Assembly: GCA_017303575.1 (NCBI GenBank)
Contig: JAFLCL010000002.1
Span: 1 to 64,000, forward strand
Direction: 5' to 3'
Length of the DNA stretch: 64,000 nucleotides
Origin: Deltaproteobacteria bacterium
GTDB lineage: Bacteria > Myxococcota_A > Polyangia > Polyangiales > Sandaracinaceae
Positions within the stretch are counted from its first letter, which is position 1. Each line of letters opens with the position of its first letter. Shown here piece by piece: positions 44,887 to 54,210 of this stretch. The translations under genes and the position numbers were made by a program. A model generated the notes under the pieces. It saw only the letters and a list, made by a program, of their open reading frames with translations, had not been told where the DNA came from and searched no databases.

Positions 44887-47065
44887 CCGTTCGCCGCTGG
44901 ACGCAGCGTGCGCGCCACGTGGGTCCCGCCGCGAGCGGGCTCGCTTCGAGCGCGAGCTCGCGCGACTTGGCCGCGCGCGCGAGGCGGTCGATCGCCGCGC
45001 ACGCGTCGTCGAGCCGTGAGAGCGCGATCGCATCGATCGGGACGACCATCCGCAGCACGTCGGGCGCGAGCGATCGGGCCATCGATCCCACGAGCCCCTC
45101 GAGATCGTGATCGAGGAGCGCGTCGTTCAGCAGCAGGCGGACCTCGCGGGCTCCCTCGAACACGAAGGCGTCGAGCGACGACACGAGTCGTGACACGTCC
45201 TCGGGCGCGCCCACGTCCATGGAGAGCGCATCGCACGCGAACAGGCGCGAGGCGGGGGAGGGGAGGGCGATGCACACCTTGCTCCCACGGCCTCGCACGC
45301 GCGCCACGAGCGCTTCGATCTCGGGGTGCGTCGTCGCGTCGCCTCCCGCGATCACGACGGTCGACGGGGAGGTCTCGAGCAACGCATCGAGCCTCGCGCG
45401 AGCCCACGTAGGTTCCACGAACGCGTCGCGCTCGGCACACCACGGGCGTCCACAAGCGCACGCCGCGCCCACGTCGAGCACCTCGGCTCGCACGAACGCG
45501 CCGCGCGCAGGATCGGTCGCGGCGCGCGCGCCCGAGAGCCAGCGGGCCAGCGCTCGATCGAGGCGATCGACGCCGTCGCTCACCTCGCGCACGAGGCGCG
45601 ACGCGTCCTCGTCTCCTCGTCCCCGCGCGAATGCGATCGCTGCGCGCAGCTGGGCGAGCTCGGTGTCGCGCCCGAGGCGCTCACGGAGATCGCTCGCCAC
45701 GCGGTGCGCGAGGGCGGTCTCGCGATCGAGGAAGCGCCACGGACGCTCGGATGCGTAGCCCTTGCCGCGCGCGGCGCCGTCGTCGCCTTCGTCCCAACGA
45801 TCCACGATGGCGCCGTCGCGCTCGGCCGCGCGGGTGATCGGCAGCTCGTGGGTGAGGCGCAGTCGGTTGCGACCCAGATCCCAGAAGAGCTCGCGGAGGC
45901 CGTGCGCGCGCATCGTCTCGGTGCTCTGCCCGAGGTCGTCGAGGCTCGTCCACGGGCTCCACAGGATCAGGCTGTGACCGCGGTCCTCCCCGTAGCGGAA
46001 CGCGTCTCGGTGCTCACGTGCCAGCGCACGCATCGTGTCCACTGCCCGCACGAGCTCCGCGGACGTCGTACCCTTCACGTAGCGCTCGAGCTCCCGATCC
46101 GAGAACGACTCGAAGCCCGTCAGGTAGAGCGAGATCGTGTGACCCGCCGCTCGCGCGCGCTCGATCGTGCGCTCGAGGCGAGCTCGGTCGCGCACGATCA
46201 CGTCGGCGCGCATCGCGACGAGCCAACGCACCGAGGGCAGCGACGCCGTCGCGTCGATCAAGCGCGAGAGGTACGAGAGGGGCGCCTGATCGGAGAGCAC
46301 GAAGCCGTCCGTATCCGGCGCGGCCTCGCGGATCGCGCGCGCCTGCGCCGCGACCCACGCGACGAGCGCACCTTCGTCCGCGCGCTGGTAGTCGCCGCCC
46401 ATGGGACAGAACGCGCAGCCCAGCAGCGAGAGAGAGTCGTCGGAGGGATCGTCGAGGAGCGGAAGACCTGCGTAGAACGCGCTCTTGCGCGGATCGCCGG
46501 CGTAAGGACAGCCCACGCTCGCGAACAAGGTGCGGAGGCGCGGCGTCGGGATGCGCGCGTCGTCGAGCGCGATCACCTCGTGCGCGAGATCGAGCTCCAC
46601 GCGCGGCAACGACGCGCCTGCGTCGTCGTCGGTGTCGCCCAGCCACGCGTCGTGCTCGCGCACGATGTCGGCGATGGTGGGCGTGCGACGCGTGCGCCCC
46701 TTGTGTCGCCCCGGCGCGCGTCCGATCCAGCCGTCGAGGCGTGGGTCGGGATCGAAGCCATCGCCGCGGCACACCATGACCAGCTTCGCGCCGCGTCGTG
46801 CGCGCACCTCGAGCAGCGGCGCGAGATCGAAGACGCGCTCGACGAGCACGTCGGTGGGCGCGAACCGATCGAGCGCCTCGACGAGGCGCGCGCGCACGGC
46901 CTCGTCACGCGCGGGATCGCGGCCGTCGTAGTACACACGAAAGACTCGGCTCTCGTGCCCGTGGCGGCGGGCCCGTGCCGAGAGCCAGGAGAGCAACGTG
47001 TCGGGGAAGAAGCTCTCGCTCGCCTCGCCGTAGGGCACCACGAGCGCGACGCGCCGCGGGCTCAC
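44870..47065 (-). CDS. Large radical-SAM-like protein with atypical cysteine spacing
   Basis: 731 aa. An N-terminal B12-binding-like alpha/beta fold (RRVALVVPYGEASESFFPDTLLSWLSARA...; no DxHxxG) precedes a radical SAM-type core with ASVGCPY (C186) and GCAFCPMGGDY (C217, C220), that is C-x30-C-x2-C instead of C-x3-C-x2-C. DGFVLSDQAPLSYL, AMRADVI and LYLTGFESF follow as in TIM-barrel strands. A second cysteine cluster CACGRPWC (536-543) is followed by VVIAGGDATTHPEI (570-583), resembling a second, incomplete radical SAM half. The GTG start overlaps the kinase stop (GTGA). Substrate unknown. Confidence 0.75.
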   Translation of the reverse strand: MSPRRVALVVPYGEASESFFPDTLLSWLSARARRHGHESRVFRVYYDGRDPARDEAVRARLVEALDRFAPTDVLVERVFDLAPLLEVRARRGAKLVMVCRGDGFDPDPRLDGWIGRAPGRHKGRTRRTPTIADIVREHDAWLGDTDDDAGASLPRVELDLAHEVIALDDARIPTPRLRTLFASVGCPYAGDPRKSAFYAGLPLLDDPSDDSLSLLGCAFCPMGGDYQRADEGALVAWVAAQARAIREAAPDTDGFVLSDQAPLSYLSRLIDATASLPSVRWLVAMRADVIVRDRARLERTIERARAAGHTISLYLTGFESFSDRELERYVKGTTSAELVRAVDTMRALAREHRDAFRYGEDRGHSLILWSPWTSLDDLGQSTETMRAHGLRELFWDLGRNRLRLTHELPITRAAERDGAIVDRWDEGDDGAARGKGYASERPWRFLDRETALAHRVASDLRERLGRDTELAQLRAAIAFARGRGDEDASRLVREVSDGVDRLDRALARWLSGARAATDPARGAFVRAEVLDVGAACACGRPWCAERDAFVEPTWARARLDALLETSPSTVVIAGGDATTHPEIEALVARVRGRGSKVCIALPSPASRLFACDALSMDVGAPEDVSRLVSSLDAFVFEGAREVRLLLNDALLDHDLEGLVGSMARSLAPDVLRMVVPIDAIALSRLDDACAAIDRLARAAKSRELALEASPLAAGPTWRARCVQRRTVTRAA

Positions 47066-49611
47066 TGCATGTCGCCGACCGGCGCCTCGAAGAGGGCGCC
47101 CTCGTCGACGGTGGGACGGTCGGACGCTGGCGCTTCGTGCTCGGGCGGCGCGGCGCTCTCCTCTTCGGAGGGTGTCGTCGTGTCCCGCGGCGCCTGTCGC
47201 GTCTGTCGCACACGATCGCGCAAGCTCGACACACGCTCGCGCAGCCGCGCGATGCGGGCCTCGAGCTCGGCGCGATCGCCATCGTCCGAGGACAGCCGCG
47301 TCTCGAGCTCGCGAACGCGCTCGGCGTGTCGATCGCGCTCGTCGCGCGCGGCGGCCAGATCGGAGGACGCACGCTCGGCGCGCTCGCGGGCGCTCGCGAT
47401 CTCCGCGGTCAGCTCGTCACGCTCGTGCTGTCGCTCGTCGCGCACGCGCCGCAGCCTCGCCTCGAGCTCCTCGGAGCGCGCGGTCTCGTGTGCCACCGTC
47501 AGGCCCAGCTGACGCGCGCTCGTCTCCGCGCTGGTGACGCGCTCGTTGAGGGCCTCGCGCTCGGCGGTGAGATCGTCGCGCGCCGAGAGCGAGGTCGCGA
47601 GCTGACGCCCGAGGATGTCGATCTGGCTCTGCGCCGTCGCGAGCTGGTTCGCGAGCTCTTCGCTGGAGAGGCTCTCGGCCTCGTAGCGACGCAGCAGCTC
47701 CGCGTGATCGGAGTCCAGAGCCTGACGACGCGAGGCCTCGACCAAGAGGTCCGCGCGAGCCGCCGCGATCTCCTGGTGTGCCGCGCGGATCTCGCGCCGC
47801 TGGAGATCGGTGTTGCGCTGGTACACCCAGATCACCGCGCCGAACACGGCGGCGAGCGCCATCAAGAGCGGGGCGAGCCACGACATCGTGCGCCGACGCA
47901 GCTTCTTCGTCTTCTCCGGCTCGGTCAGGATCGCGAGCTCGCGCACCAGCTCTTCCGCCGTCGGACGTTTGCTCGGGTCGGCGTTGAGCCAGCGATCGAA
48001 CGAGCCGCGGAGGTAGCGGAGGTCCTTGCGCGTCGGCGGGCTCGGCGGCTCCTCCGCGCGTCGCTCGATGAACGCCTCGATCGCACCCGCGGGCACGTCT
48101 TCTTCCGTCTCGGGCTCGAGCGCGTTGCGCAGAGAGAGCGCGAGCGCGAACACATCCGCCGCAGGACCGACCTCGCGGCTCTCCTCGCGCTGCGCGTAGT
48201 GCCCGGCCACCTCGGGCGCGAAGTAGACGGGCGTGCCTCCGATCAGCGCCTCGTGCTCCTTGGCCGCGACGCCGAGGTCGATGAGGATGGGCAGCACCTC
48301 GGAGCTCCCGTCGATGCCCCGCACGAAGCCGCGGATGCGCGCGAGCAGCACGTTGTCGGGCTTGATGTCCTGGTGCCGGATGCCGTTCGCGTGGAGCGTC
48401 GCGAGCGCACGTGCGAGTGGCTCGAAGATCGAACGTGCCTCGGCGCGCGTGATGCCGCCGGTCTCGCGCACGCGCTTGTCGAGCGTCACGCCTTCATACC
48501 AAGGCATCACGAACCACAGCCGATCCTCGAACCAGCCGTGGTCCTTGAAGAGCACGACCGAGGGGTGGAACACCGCGGCGATCAGCTTGAGCTCGCGGAG
48601 CGCCTCGTCGCGGGCGGACTGCGAGAGCGCGGGCTCACGGAGCAGCTTCAGCGCCACGCGATGACCGGGAACGTCCTGATCGTCGGCCTTGTAGACGTCG
48701 CCGAACGCGCCCACGCCCACGCGGCTGAGCAGACGGTAGCGTCCGCCGATCGAGGTGCCGGGCTCGAGGCCGCGGCCGTCGCTCTCGCGCACCGAGGCTT
48801 CGTCGCGCTGCGGCTGGAGCGCGAACGTCGCGACGAAGATCTCGCTCTCCTCGCGTCGCTCGATGGCGCGGCGCGTGGAGTCCGACGCGCTCGGCGCGAT
48901 CAGGGTGCGCGCTGCCGCGAGCGCTGCGTTCAGCCGGTGCTCGATGGGCGCGAGGTCGACGGTGCTCGGATCGTCCCAGCTGCCCTCGTGCGTCCCGAGC
49001 ACGCATGCGAGCTCGAGCGGCAAGAGCTCACGCGCGAAGCGGAGCTCGAGGATCTCCGCGTGCTTCGCGTCGAGCTTGCTGCGGAGGATCTCGACCGCGC
49101 TGGCGTGCACGTCGGCGATGCGGTGCGGAACGTCGCGTCGGGGCGAGGGGGGGCCTGCACGCAGCTTCTCGAGCGCGATCCGCCGCGCGAGCCGATAGAC
49201 GTGAGCCTTGGCGCCGGGCTCGCGGATGAGCTCCGACGTGGGCGTCGCGAGCACGAGCCGCTTGAGCTCGGTGAACGCCGCAGCGCCCCGCCGCTGATCG
49301 CCGAGCTGGAGCGTGAGGTACTGCCGCAGGCCCTCCGCCCACGGGCCGATCAACCGACGGCGCAGCGCCTCGGGTGACGTCGCGTGCAGGCCGGAGAGTG
49401 CGATCGACGCGCGACCTCGGTTGCCCACCGTCTTGTGCACCGGCGCCACCAGCGGGATCGCCGCGGTCTCGTTCGCGGCCTGCCCGGCCAGCACGCTGCT
49501 CAGACCAGGCCGCACGCCGCTGACGAACGTCTCGTCGTCCGAGGACGTCTGCTCCGCGGCCGCATCGCGGGTCGCGTCGAGATCGTCCTTCTGGCTGCCG
49601 GCCGCGGTCAC
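47062..49611 (-). CDS. Membrane Ser/Thr kinase with N-terminal ECF-sigma-like domain and C-terminal coiled coil
   Basis: 849 aa. Residues ~82-152 (WAEGLRQYLTLQLGDQRRG...AKAHVYRLARRIALEKLRAG) resemble sigma-70 region 2 and ~176-238 (LDAKHAEILELRFARELLPLELACVLG...HRLNAALAAARTLI) region 4 of ECF factors, though the recognition helix looks altered. The kinase domain follows (290-565): GVGAFGDVY, K322, HQDIKPDN (D415; Arg replaced by Gln) and DLGVA (D445). A membrane helix at 577-597 leads to a long coiled coil (600-815) and a Pro/Glu tail. It is translationally coupled to the radical SAM gene and divergent from a PP2C gene. Confidence 0.85.
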   Translation of the reverse strand: MTAAGSQKDDLDATRDAAAEQTSSDDETFVSGVRPGLSSVLAGQAANETAAIPLVAPVHKTVGNRGRASIALSGLHATSPEALRRRLIGPWAEGLRQYLTLQLGDQRRGAAAFTELKRLVLATPTSELIREPGAKAHVYRLARRIALEKLRAGPPSPRRDVPHRIADVHASAVEILRSKLDAKHAEILELRFARELLPLELACVLGTHEGSWDDPSTVDLAPIEHRLNAALAAARTLIAPSASDSTRRAIERREESEIFVATFALQPQRDEASVRESDGRGLEPGTSIGGRYRLLSRVGVGAFGDVYKADDQDVPGHRVALKLLREPALSQSARDEALRELKLIAAVFHPSVVLFKDHGWFEDRLWFVMPWYEGVTLDKRVRETGGITRAEARSIFEPLARALATLHANGIRHQDIKPDNVLLARIRGFVRGIDGSSEVLPILIDLGVAAKEHEALIGGTPVYFAPEVAGHYAQREESREVGPAADVFALALSLRNALEPETEEDVPAGAIEAFIERRAEEPPSPPTRKDLRYLRGSFDRWLNADPSKRPTAEELVRELAILTEPEKTKKLRRRTMSWLAPLLMALAAVFGAVIWVYQRNTDLQRREIRAAHQEIAAARADLLVEASRRQALDSDHAELLRRYEAESLSSEELANQLATAQSQIDILGRQLATSLSARDDLTAEREALNERVTSAETSARQLGLTVAHETARSEELEARLRRVRDERQHERDELTAEIASARERAERASSDLAAARDERDRHAERVRELETRLSSDDGDRAELEARIARLRERVSSLRDRVRQTRQAPRDTTTPSEEESAAPPEHEAPASDRPTVDEGALFEAPVGDMQ

Positions 49612-49796
49612 GTGTCCTCCGCGTGGTTCGTCGAGGTTCTGGCCGGGCGGAGCCCAGCGGGCGTCGGACGAGCGTTGCTTGTCAGCCCTCGCGACGCAAG
49701 AAACGAGCGTTTGAACGCGAATCGTGCGCTCTCGCTCACTCCGCGCGTTTCCCTATCGAGTGCCTCGACGGCTTCGGATACCATCCCGCGTCAGCG

Positions 49797-51212
49797 ATGC
49801 TCGTCTCCGCGATCCTGATCGCGATCCTCCTCGCCGGGGGCTATGCGCTCTACCTCTGGCTGAGGCAGCAGCGCGGGGGCCGCGATCCGATGCCAGGACG
49901 CCGATCGCTCACGCCCGAGCGTGACAAGAACATCCAGCCGATCGAGCTCACCTCGAAGCGGAAGAACAACCGCCCGATCGATCCGCTCGCCTCGCTCCCC
50001 GGCGGCAGCGACGAGCTCTTGCAGCCTCGCTCGAGCCGGCCCGACCCGAGCGGTCGGCACGATCCGATGCGCACCGAGCAGATGACTGCGCCGCCCGCGA
50101 TGACGGGCGCCGTGCCGGCGGTGGGTCAGCGCACGGCGTCCTCCGCGTCGCACCCGCGGCCGGTGCCCGAGATGACCGCGGCCCTCGGTGAGCAGGTCCT
50201 GCGCGAGCGCGCCAAGACCCAGCCCGAGGTGGTGGTCGGCACCGGCGCGCCGCAGCGTCGCGTGCGTCGTCGTGATCCGACGATGCAGATCAGTGCAGAC
50301 GAGCTCGCCACGATCACGATCGACGACGAGGGCACGACGCTCGGCGTCGAGCTCCGCGCCGATCGTGACAATCGCGGCCGGGTCTCGATGCAGTCCGAGT
50401 TCGATCTCTCGATCGAGGTCGCCCTCCCGGGCGATGGCGACGACGAGCCCTCCGGACCGTTCATCCCCGTAGCCGTCGCCGCCGCGGGGGCCACCGACGT
50501 GGGCAAGAAGCGCAAGCACAACGAGGACGCGATCGCGATCGATCACGAGCGCTCGGTCTACGTGCTCGCCGACGGCATGGGTGGCTACGCCGCGGGCGAG
50601 GTCGCGAGCCAGATGTGCGTGGACACCATCCTCCGCGCCTACCAGACCAACGCGTTCGGCGGCGAGGCGATCGCCGGCCTCCCGCCGCGGGGTGACGAGC
50701 TGGTGCGCGCGATCCAGACGGCGAACCACGACATCCTCACCGAGTCGCGCGCGAACGAAGCCCGCGCCGGCATGGGCACCACGGTCGTCGCCGTCCGCAT
50801 GGTCCCGGGCAAGCAACGCGCGTACATCGCGCATGTCGGCGACAGCCGGCTCTACCGCCTGCGCAAGGACGAGCTCGTCCAGATGACCGCCGATCACACG
50901 CTCGGTGCGCAAGGCGTGACCGGGCCGGCCGCGCAGAAGCTCTCGCGGGCGGTCGGTGTGTTCGACGAGGTGGAGGTCGATCTCAACATCGACGTCCCCG
51001 AGCCCGGCGACGTCTACCTCATCTGCTCGGACGGCCTCTTCAAGATGGTCCACGAGCAGCGCATCGTGGAGATCCTCTCCGAGCAGCGTGATCCGCAGGC
51101 TGCGGGCAACATGCTCGTCGCCGAGGCGAACGGCCGCGGCGGCAAGGACAACATCTCGGTCATCGTGCTGCGCATCAGCGATCCTGCGCTGCGTCCGCGC
51201 CGCCCGAATTGA
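49797..51212 (+). CDS. Membrane-anchored PP2C phosphatase
   Basis: 471 aa. One N-terminal helix (about 2-22), a ~200-residue disordered cytoplasmic linker (Pro/Arg/Thr-rich), then a PP2C domain from ~228: TDVGKKRKHNEDAI, VLADGMGGYAAGEVAS, GTTVVAV, AHVGDSRLYRLRKDE, TADHTL, ICSDGLFKMV, GKDNISVIVL. It starts at ATG 49797, where the membrane helix begins; ribosome site weak. Probably opposes the divergent membrane kinase at 47062; both enzymes face the cytoplasm. Confidence 0.9.
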   Translation: MLVSAILIAILLAGGYALYLWLRQQRGGRDPMPGRRSLTPERDKNIQPIELTSKRKNNRPIDPLASLPGGSDELLQPRSSRPDPSGRHDPMRTEQMTAPPAMTGAVPAVGQRTASSASHPRPVPEMTAALGEQVLRERAKTQPEVVVGTGAPQRRVRRRDPTMQISADELATITIDDEGTTLGVELRADRDNRGRVSMQSEFDLSIEVALPGDGDDEPSGPFIPVAVAAAGATDVGKKRKHNEDAIAIDHERSVYVLADGMGGYAAGEVASQMCVDTILRAYQTNAFGGEAIAGLPPRGDELVRAIQTANHDILTESRANEARAGMGTTVVAVRMVPGKQRAYIAHVGDSRLYRLRKDELVQMTADHTLGAQGVTGPAAQKLSRAVGVFDEVEVDLNIDVPEPGDVYLICSDGLFKMVHEQRIVEILSEQRDPQAAGNMLVAEANGRGGKDNISVIVLRISDPALRPRRPN

Positions 51213-51231
51213 CGGATTCGGCGAGGGCACG

Positions 51232-51753
51232 ATGGCACGAACGCACGCGGCCTTCCTTCGCGGCGTCATGCCGACGAACTGCAAGATGCCCGAGCTCGCG
51301 AAGGCCTTCGAGGCCGCGGGGTTCACGGACGTGCTCACCGTGCTGGGCAGCGGCAACGTGGTGTTCTCGACGCGCGTGAAGGATCTCGATGCGATCACGA
51401 AGAAGGCCGACGCCGCCATGACCAAGGCGCTCGGCCGCACGTTCACGCCGTACGTGCGCACGCTCGATCACCTCGAGTCGCTCGTGAAGCGCGATCCGTA
51501 CGCGCGCTTCCACGTTCCCGCCGAGGCCAAGCGCGACGTCACGTTCCTCCCGAGGAGCGCCGCGCGACCGACGATCCCCGCGGCGATCCCGAGCGCTGCC
51601 ATCCTCGCCATCGAGGGCGACGAGGCCTTCTCGTTCCATGTCCCCCGCCACCCCGACGGGCCGCGCTTCATGAAGATGTTCCTCGACACGTTCGGCGAGG
51701 GCTGCACCACGCGCACGTGGGAGACGGTCCAGAAGGTCCTCGCCAAGCGCTGA
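51232..51753 (+). CDS. DUF1697 protein
   Basis: 173 aa. THAAFLRGVMPTNCKMPELAKAFEAAGFTDVLTVLGSGNVVFST is the start of DUF1697, and the C-terminal FMKMFLDTFGEGCTTRTWETVQKVL completes it. Small soluble protein of unknown role found in many bacteria. It lies 19 bases after the PP2C gene and may be co-transcribed. Confidence 0.88.
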   Translation: MARTHAAFLRGVMPTNCKMPELAKAFEAAGFTDVLTVLGSGNVVFSTRVKDLDAITKKADAAMTKALGRTFTPYVRTLDHLESLVKRDPYARFHVPAEAKRDVTFLPRSAARPTIPAAIPSAAILAIEGDEAFSFHVPRHPDGPRFMKMFLDTFGEGCTTRTWETVQKVLAKR

Positions 51754-51809
51754 GGGGCCAAGAGAGGAACGATGTCGCGTGGACACCGCGTTGGTGCACG
51801 ATCCGAATC

Positions 51810-52754
51810 ATGAACGTGCGCTCCGCCTCCGCGCTGCTCGCCTCACTCGCCCTCCTCGGCTGTGACCCATCGACGCCCGAGCCCGACGCGGCGCTGAGCC
51901 TCGATGCCTCGCGCCTCGAGACGGGCCCGCTGCTCGACGCGGACACCACCGATCGCGACGCACCGCCCACCGAGGCCGACGATGCGTTCTCTCCTCTCAC
52001 ACCCGATGCCACCTCGGCGCGTCGCGGTGCCGCTGCGTGGATCCGCGCGCACTTCGAGGGCGACGCGCACCTCACCGGGACCTTCGATGCGCGCACGCGC
52101 GTCGAGACGCCCGCGCTCGTCCACGACGCAACCGCCTGCTGCGCGAAGTACGCGTTCGACGTGCGCGAGGAGGCGGCCCCCGATCGACGCGAGGTCGGCT
52201 TCGTCGAGGTGGAGATCACGAACCTCGAGAGCACCGACGCGTTCGGCGGCGGCGTGCAGGTCTCGGGCGCCGAGGGCGCCACGCTCTTCCTCGCGAACGT
52301 CACCGTCGATCCGGGATGGCCCACGTGGGTGAGCTACGCCGAGACGAACTACGACGGTCTCGTGCTCGACGGTGCCGCGGCGATCTACGCAGAGGACCTC
52401 ACGATCCGCGACTGGAACGCGGACGGCGGCATCGACGACAAGGCACCGCTCTCGCAGTTCGTGCGCCTCGTGGTCGAAGGCGCAGGCAACCGTGCGCTGC
52501 GTCTCTGGGGTCCGGGCCCGCACTACCTCGTCGAGTCACGTCTCGAGAACGAGGGCACGCTCGGCGAGGGGAGCCTCTTGTGGTTCTCCGACTGCGACAC
52601 CGTGGAGGTCCGCATCTACCGCTCGACGTTCAACGGCAGCGAGACGGTCCCCGCCGCCGCGATCAGCTGCGACGCGGGAAGCGATCCGAACCTGGTCTAC
52701 CTCGAGGTCGATCCCCGCACGACCGGCGAGATGCACGAGATGTTCTCCTACTGA
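51810..52754 (+). CDS. Lipoprotein with repeated beta-rich domain
   Basis: 314 aa. The signal peptide ends ASLALLGC (Cys18). After an Asp/Thr/Pro linker, the 210-residue domain alternates short strands and turns (VEITNLESTDAFGGGVQVSGAEGATLFLANVTVD, GAAAIYAEDLTIRDWNADGGIDDKAPLSQFVRLVVEGAGNRALRLWGPG, VEVRIYRSTFNGS), resembling a right-handed beta helix. Possibly a surface carbohydrate-binding or lyase-like protein, but no catalytic residues can be named. It abuts the convergent DUF2200 gene with no spacer. Confidence 0.65.
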   Translation: MNVRSASALLASLALLGCDPSTPEPDAALSLDASRLETGPLLDADTTDRDAPPTEADDAFSPLTPDATSARRGAAAWIRAHFEGDAHLTGTFDARTRVETPALVHDATACCAKYAFDVREEAAPDRREVGFVEVEITNLESTDAFGGGVQVSGAEGATLFLANVTVDPGWPTWVSYAETNYDGLVLDGAAAIYAEDLTIRDWNADGGIDDKAPLSQFVRLVVEGAGNRALRLWGPGPHYLVESRLENEGTLGEGSLLWFSDCDTVEVRIYRSTFNGSETVPAAAISCDAGSDPNLVYLEVDPRTTGEMHEMFSY

Positions 52755-53159
52755 TCACGACTCTCGCCGCAGGATGCTGGCCATCGTCTTGCCCTTCGCG
52801 AGCTCGTCGACGAGCTTGTCGAGCTGACGGATCTTGCGCATCAGCGGGTCCTCGACCTCCTCCACGCGCACGCCACACACGACGCCCGTGACGAGCTTCG
52901 CGTTCGGGTTCATCCGCGGCGCGTGATCGAAGAAGCGCTCGAGATCGTCCTTCTCGGCGATGACTCGCTCGAGCGTCGCTCCCTCGTAGCCGGTCAGCCA
53001 CGCGATCACCTCGTCCAGCTCCGCGCGCGTGCGGCCCTTGCTCTCCACCTTCTTCACGTAGAGCGGATAGAGGCTCGCGAACGAGATGCCGAACACGCGG
53101 TGTCGCTTGGCCGGTGCTGGCGTCTTCTTCTGGGCCGTCTTCTTCTGGGCAGCCGCCAT
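52755..53159 (-). CDS. DUF2200 protein
   Basis: 134 aa. A short Lys/Ala-rich N-terminus, then the DUF2200 domain ([104 protein letters not shown]). Cytoplasmic, of unknown function. The start at ATG 53159 is before the conserved part. Confidence 0.88.
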   Translation of the reverse strand: MAAAQKKTAQKKTPAPAKRHRVFGISFASLYPLYVKKVESKGRTRAELDEVIAWLTGYEGATLERVIAEKDDLERFFDHAPRMNPNAKLVTGVVCGVRVEEVEDPLMRKIRQLDKLVDELAKGKTMASILRRES

Positions 53160-53237
53160 GGGCCGAGGATAGTCGCGGGTGACGTTCGCGGGTCGCAGCA
53201 AAGATCTTCCCTCTGCTGGCGTACGAAGAGCACCCCC

Positions 53238-54119
53238 ATGCGGTCCACACCTCTTGCCCTCGTCGTCGCGCTCGTCGTCACCGTGGGTCAGCCTGCGCTC
53301 GCCGACTCCACGGATGGCCTCTATCTCCTCGCGAGCGAGCACACGAGCCCCGTGCCCGCCGCGCTCGCGACCCACACGCCGCAAGGGCCCCGCTACGTCG
53401 TGCCGGGGGCGCGCCTTCCTTCCCCCGAGGTGTTCATCAGCGCGCAGGACAACGCGAACACGACGTTCGCGGTGGGCGTGCAGTACGCGCATCCGCCAGG
53501 GGTGACGACGGGCGATCAGTGCACCCGCGCCATCCTCCGATTCGGTCGCGAGACGCTCGTCTCGCACGGCTGGGGCGGCGACTCCGACAGCTGCGACACC
53601 AGCTTCATCGTCGACGCTGCGACAGCCTCACGCATCGCGACAGCGCTCCACGTCACGCGCCTCGATCGCCACCCCATCGGCGAGAACGTCGTCGGCACGT
53701 TCGCGACCGTGCGGCGCAGCTACCGTGTGGGCGAGCCGATCGAGGTCGTGCTCACCATGGACAACCCCGCAGGCTCGCCTTCGGTCGCGTGGGTCCGAGG
53801 CGGCGCGAACCGCGGCCCCCGCGACGATCAGTTCGACTTCACCATCACGCGCGACGGTCGGCAGGTGGCCCGCCTCGAAGCGATGAACTTCGGTGGCCTC
53901 TCGCAGATGGACGAGCTCGCGCCCGGCGCGCGCGACGAGGCCCGCGCCTTTCTCGCGCCGTGGGCCGATCTCTCGCAGCCTGGCCACTACGAGGTGCGTT
54001 GCAGCTTCCGCACGATGTTCTCGCCCGCGGGCGTCGATCCCTACGACACCACGACCGGCCGCGCCGAGCACTGGGACCGCACCTTCACGGGCACGATCCG
54101 CTTCGACGTCACCCGCTGA
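53238..54119 (+). CDS. Secreted hypothetical protein, 293 aa
   Basis: The signal peptide is cleaved after PALA (residue 22). A beta-rich protein: the middle region ([25 protein letters not shown]...[16 protein letters not shown]) and C-terminal [14 protein letters not shown]...GTIRFDVTR look like an immunoglobulin-type domain. Cysteines at about 95, 116 and 253. No family is recognised. Probably periplasmic. Confidence 0.65.
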   Translation: MRSTPLALVVALVVTVGQPALADSTDGLYLLASEHTSPVPAALATHTPQGPRYVVPGARLPSPEVFISAQDNANTTFAVGVQYAHPPGVTTGDQCTRAILRFGRETLVSHGWGGDSDSCDTSFIVDAATASRIATALHVTRLDRHPIGENVVGTFATVRRSYRVGEPIEVVLTMDNPAGSPSVAWVRGGANRGPRDDQFDFTITRDGRQVARLEAMNFGGLSQMDELAPGARDEARAFLAPWADLSQPGHYEVRCSFRTMFSPAGVDPYDTTTGRAEHWDRTFTGTIRFDVTR

Positions 54120-54210
54120 TGCGAACGAGCTCGGGTGCGCCGAGCCGGTCGCCAGTGTCGGACGTTCGTCCGACGGTCATGCGCGGGCGGGACGGCTACT
54201 GTCTCTGCGG

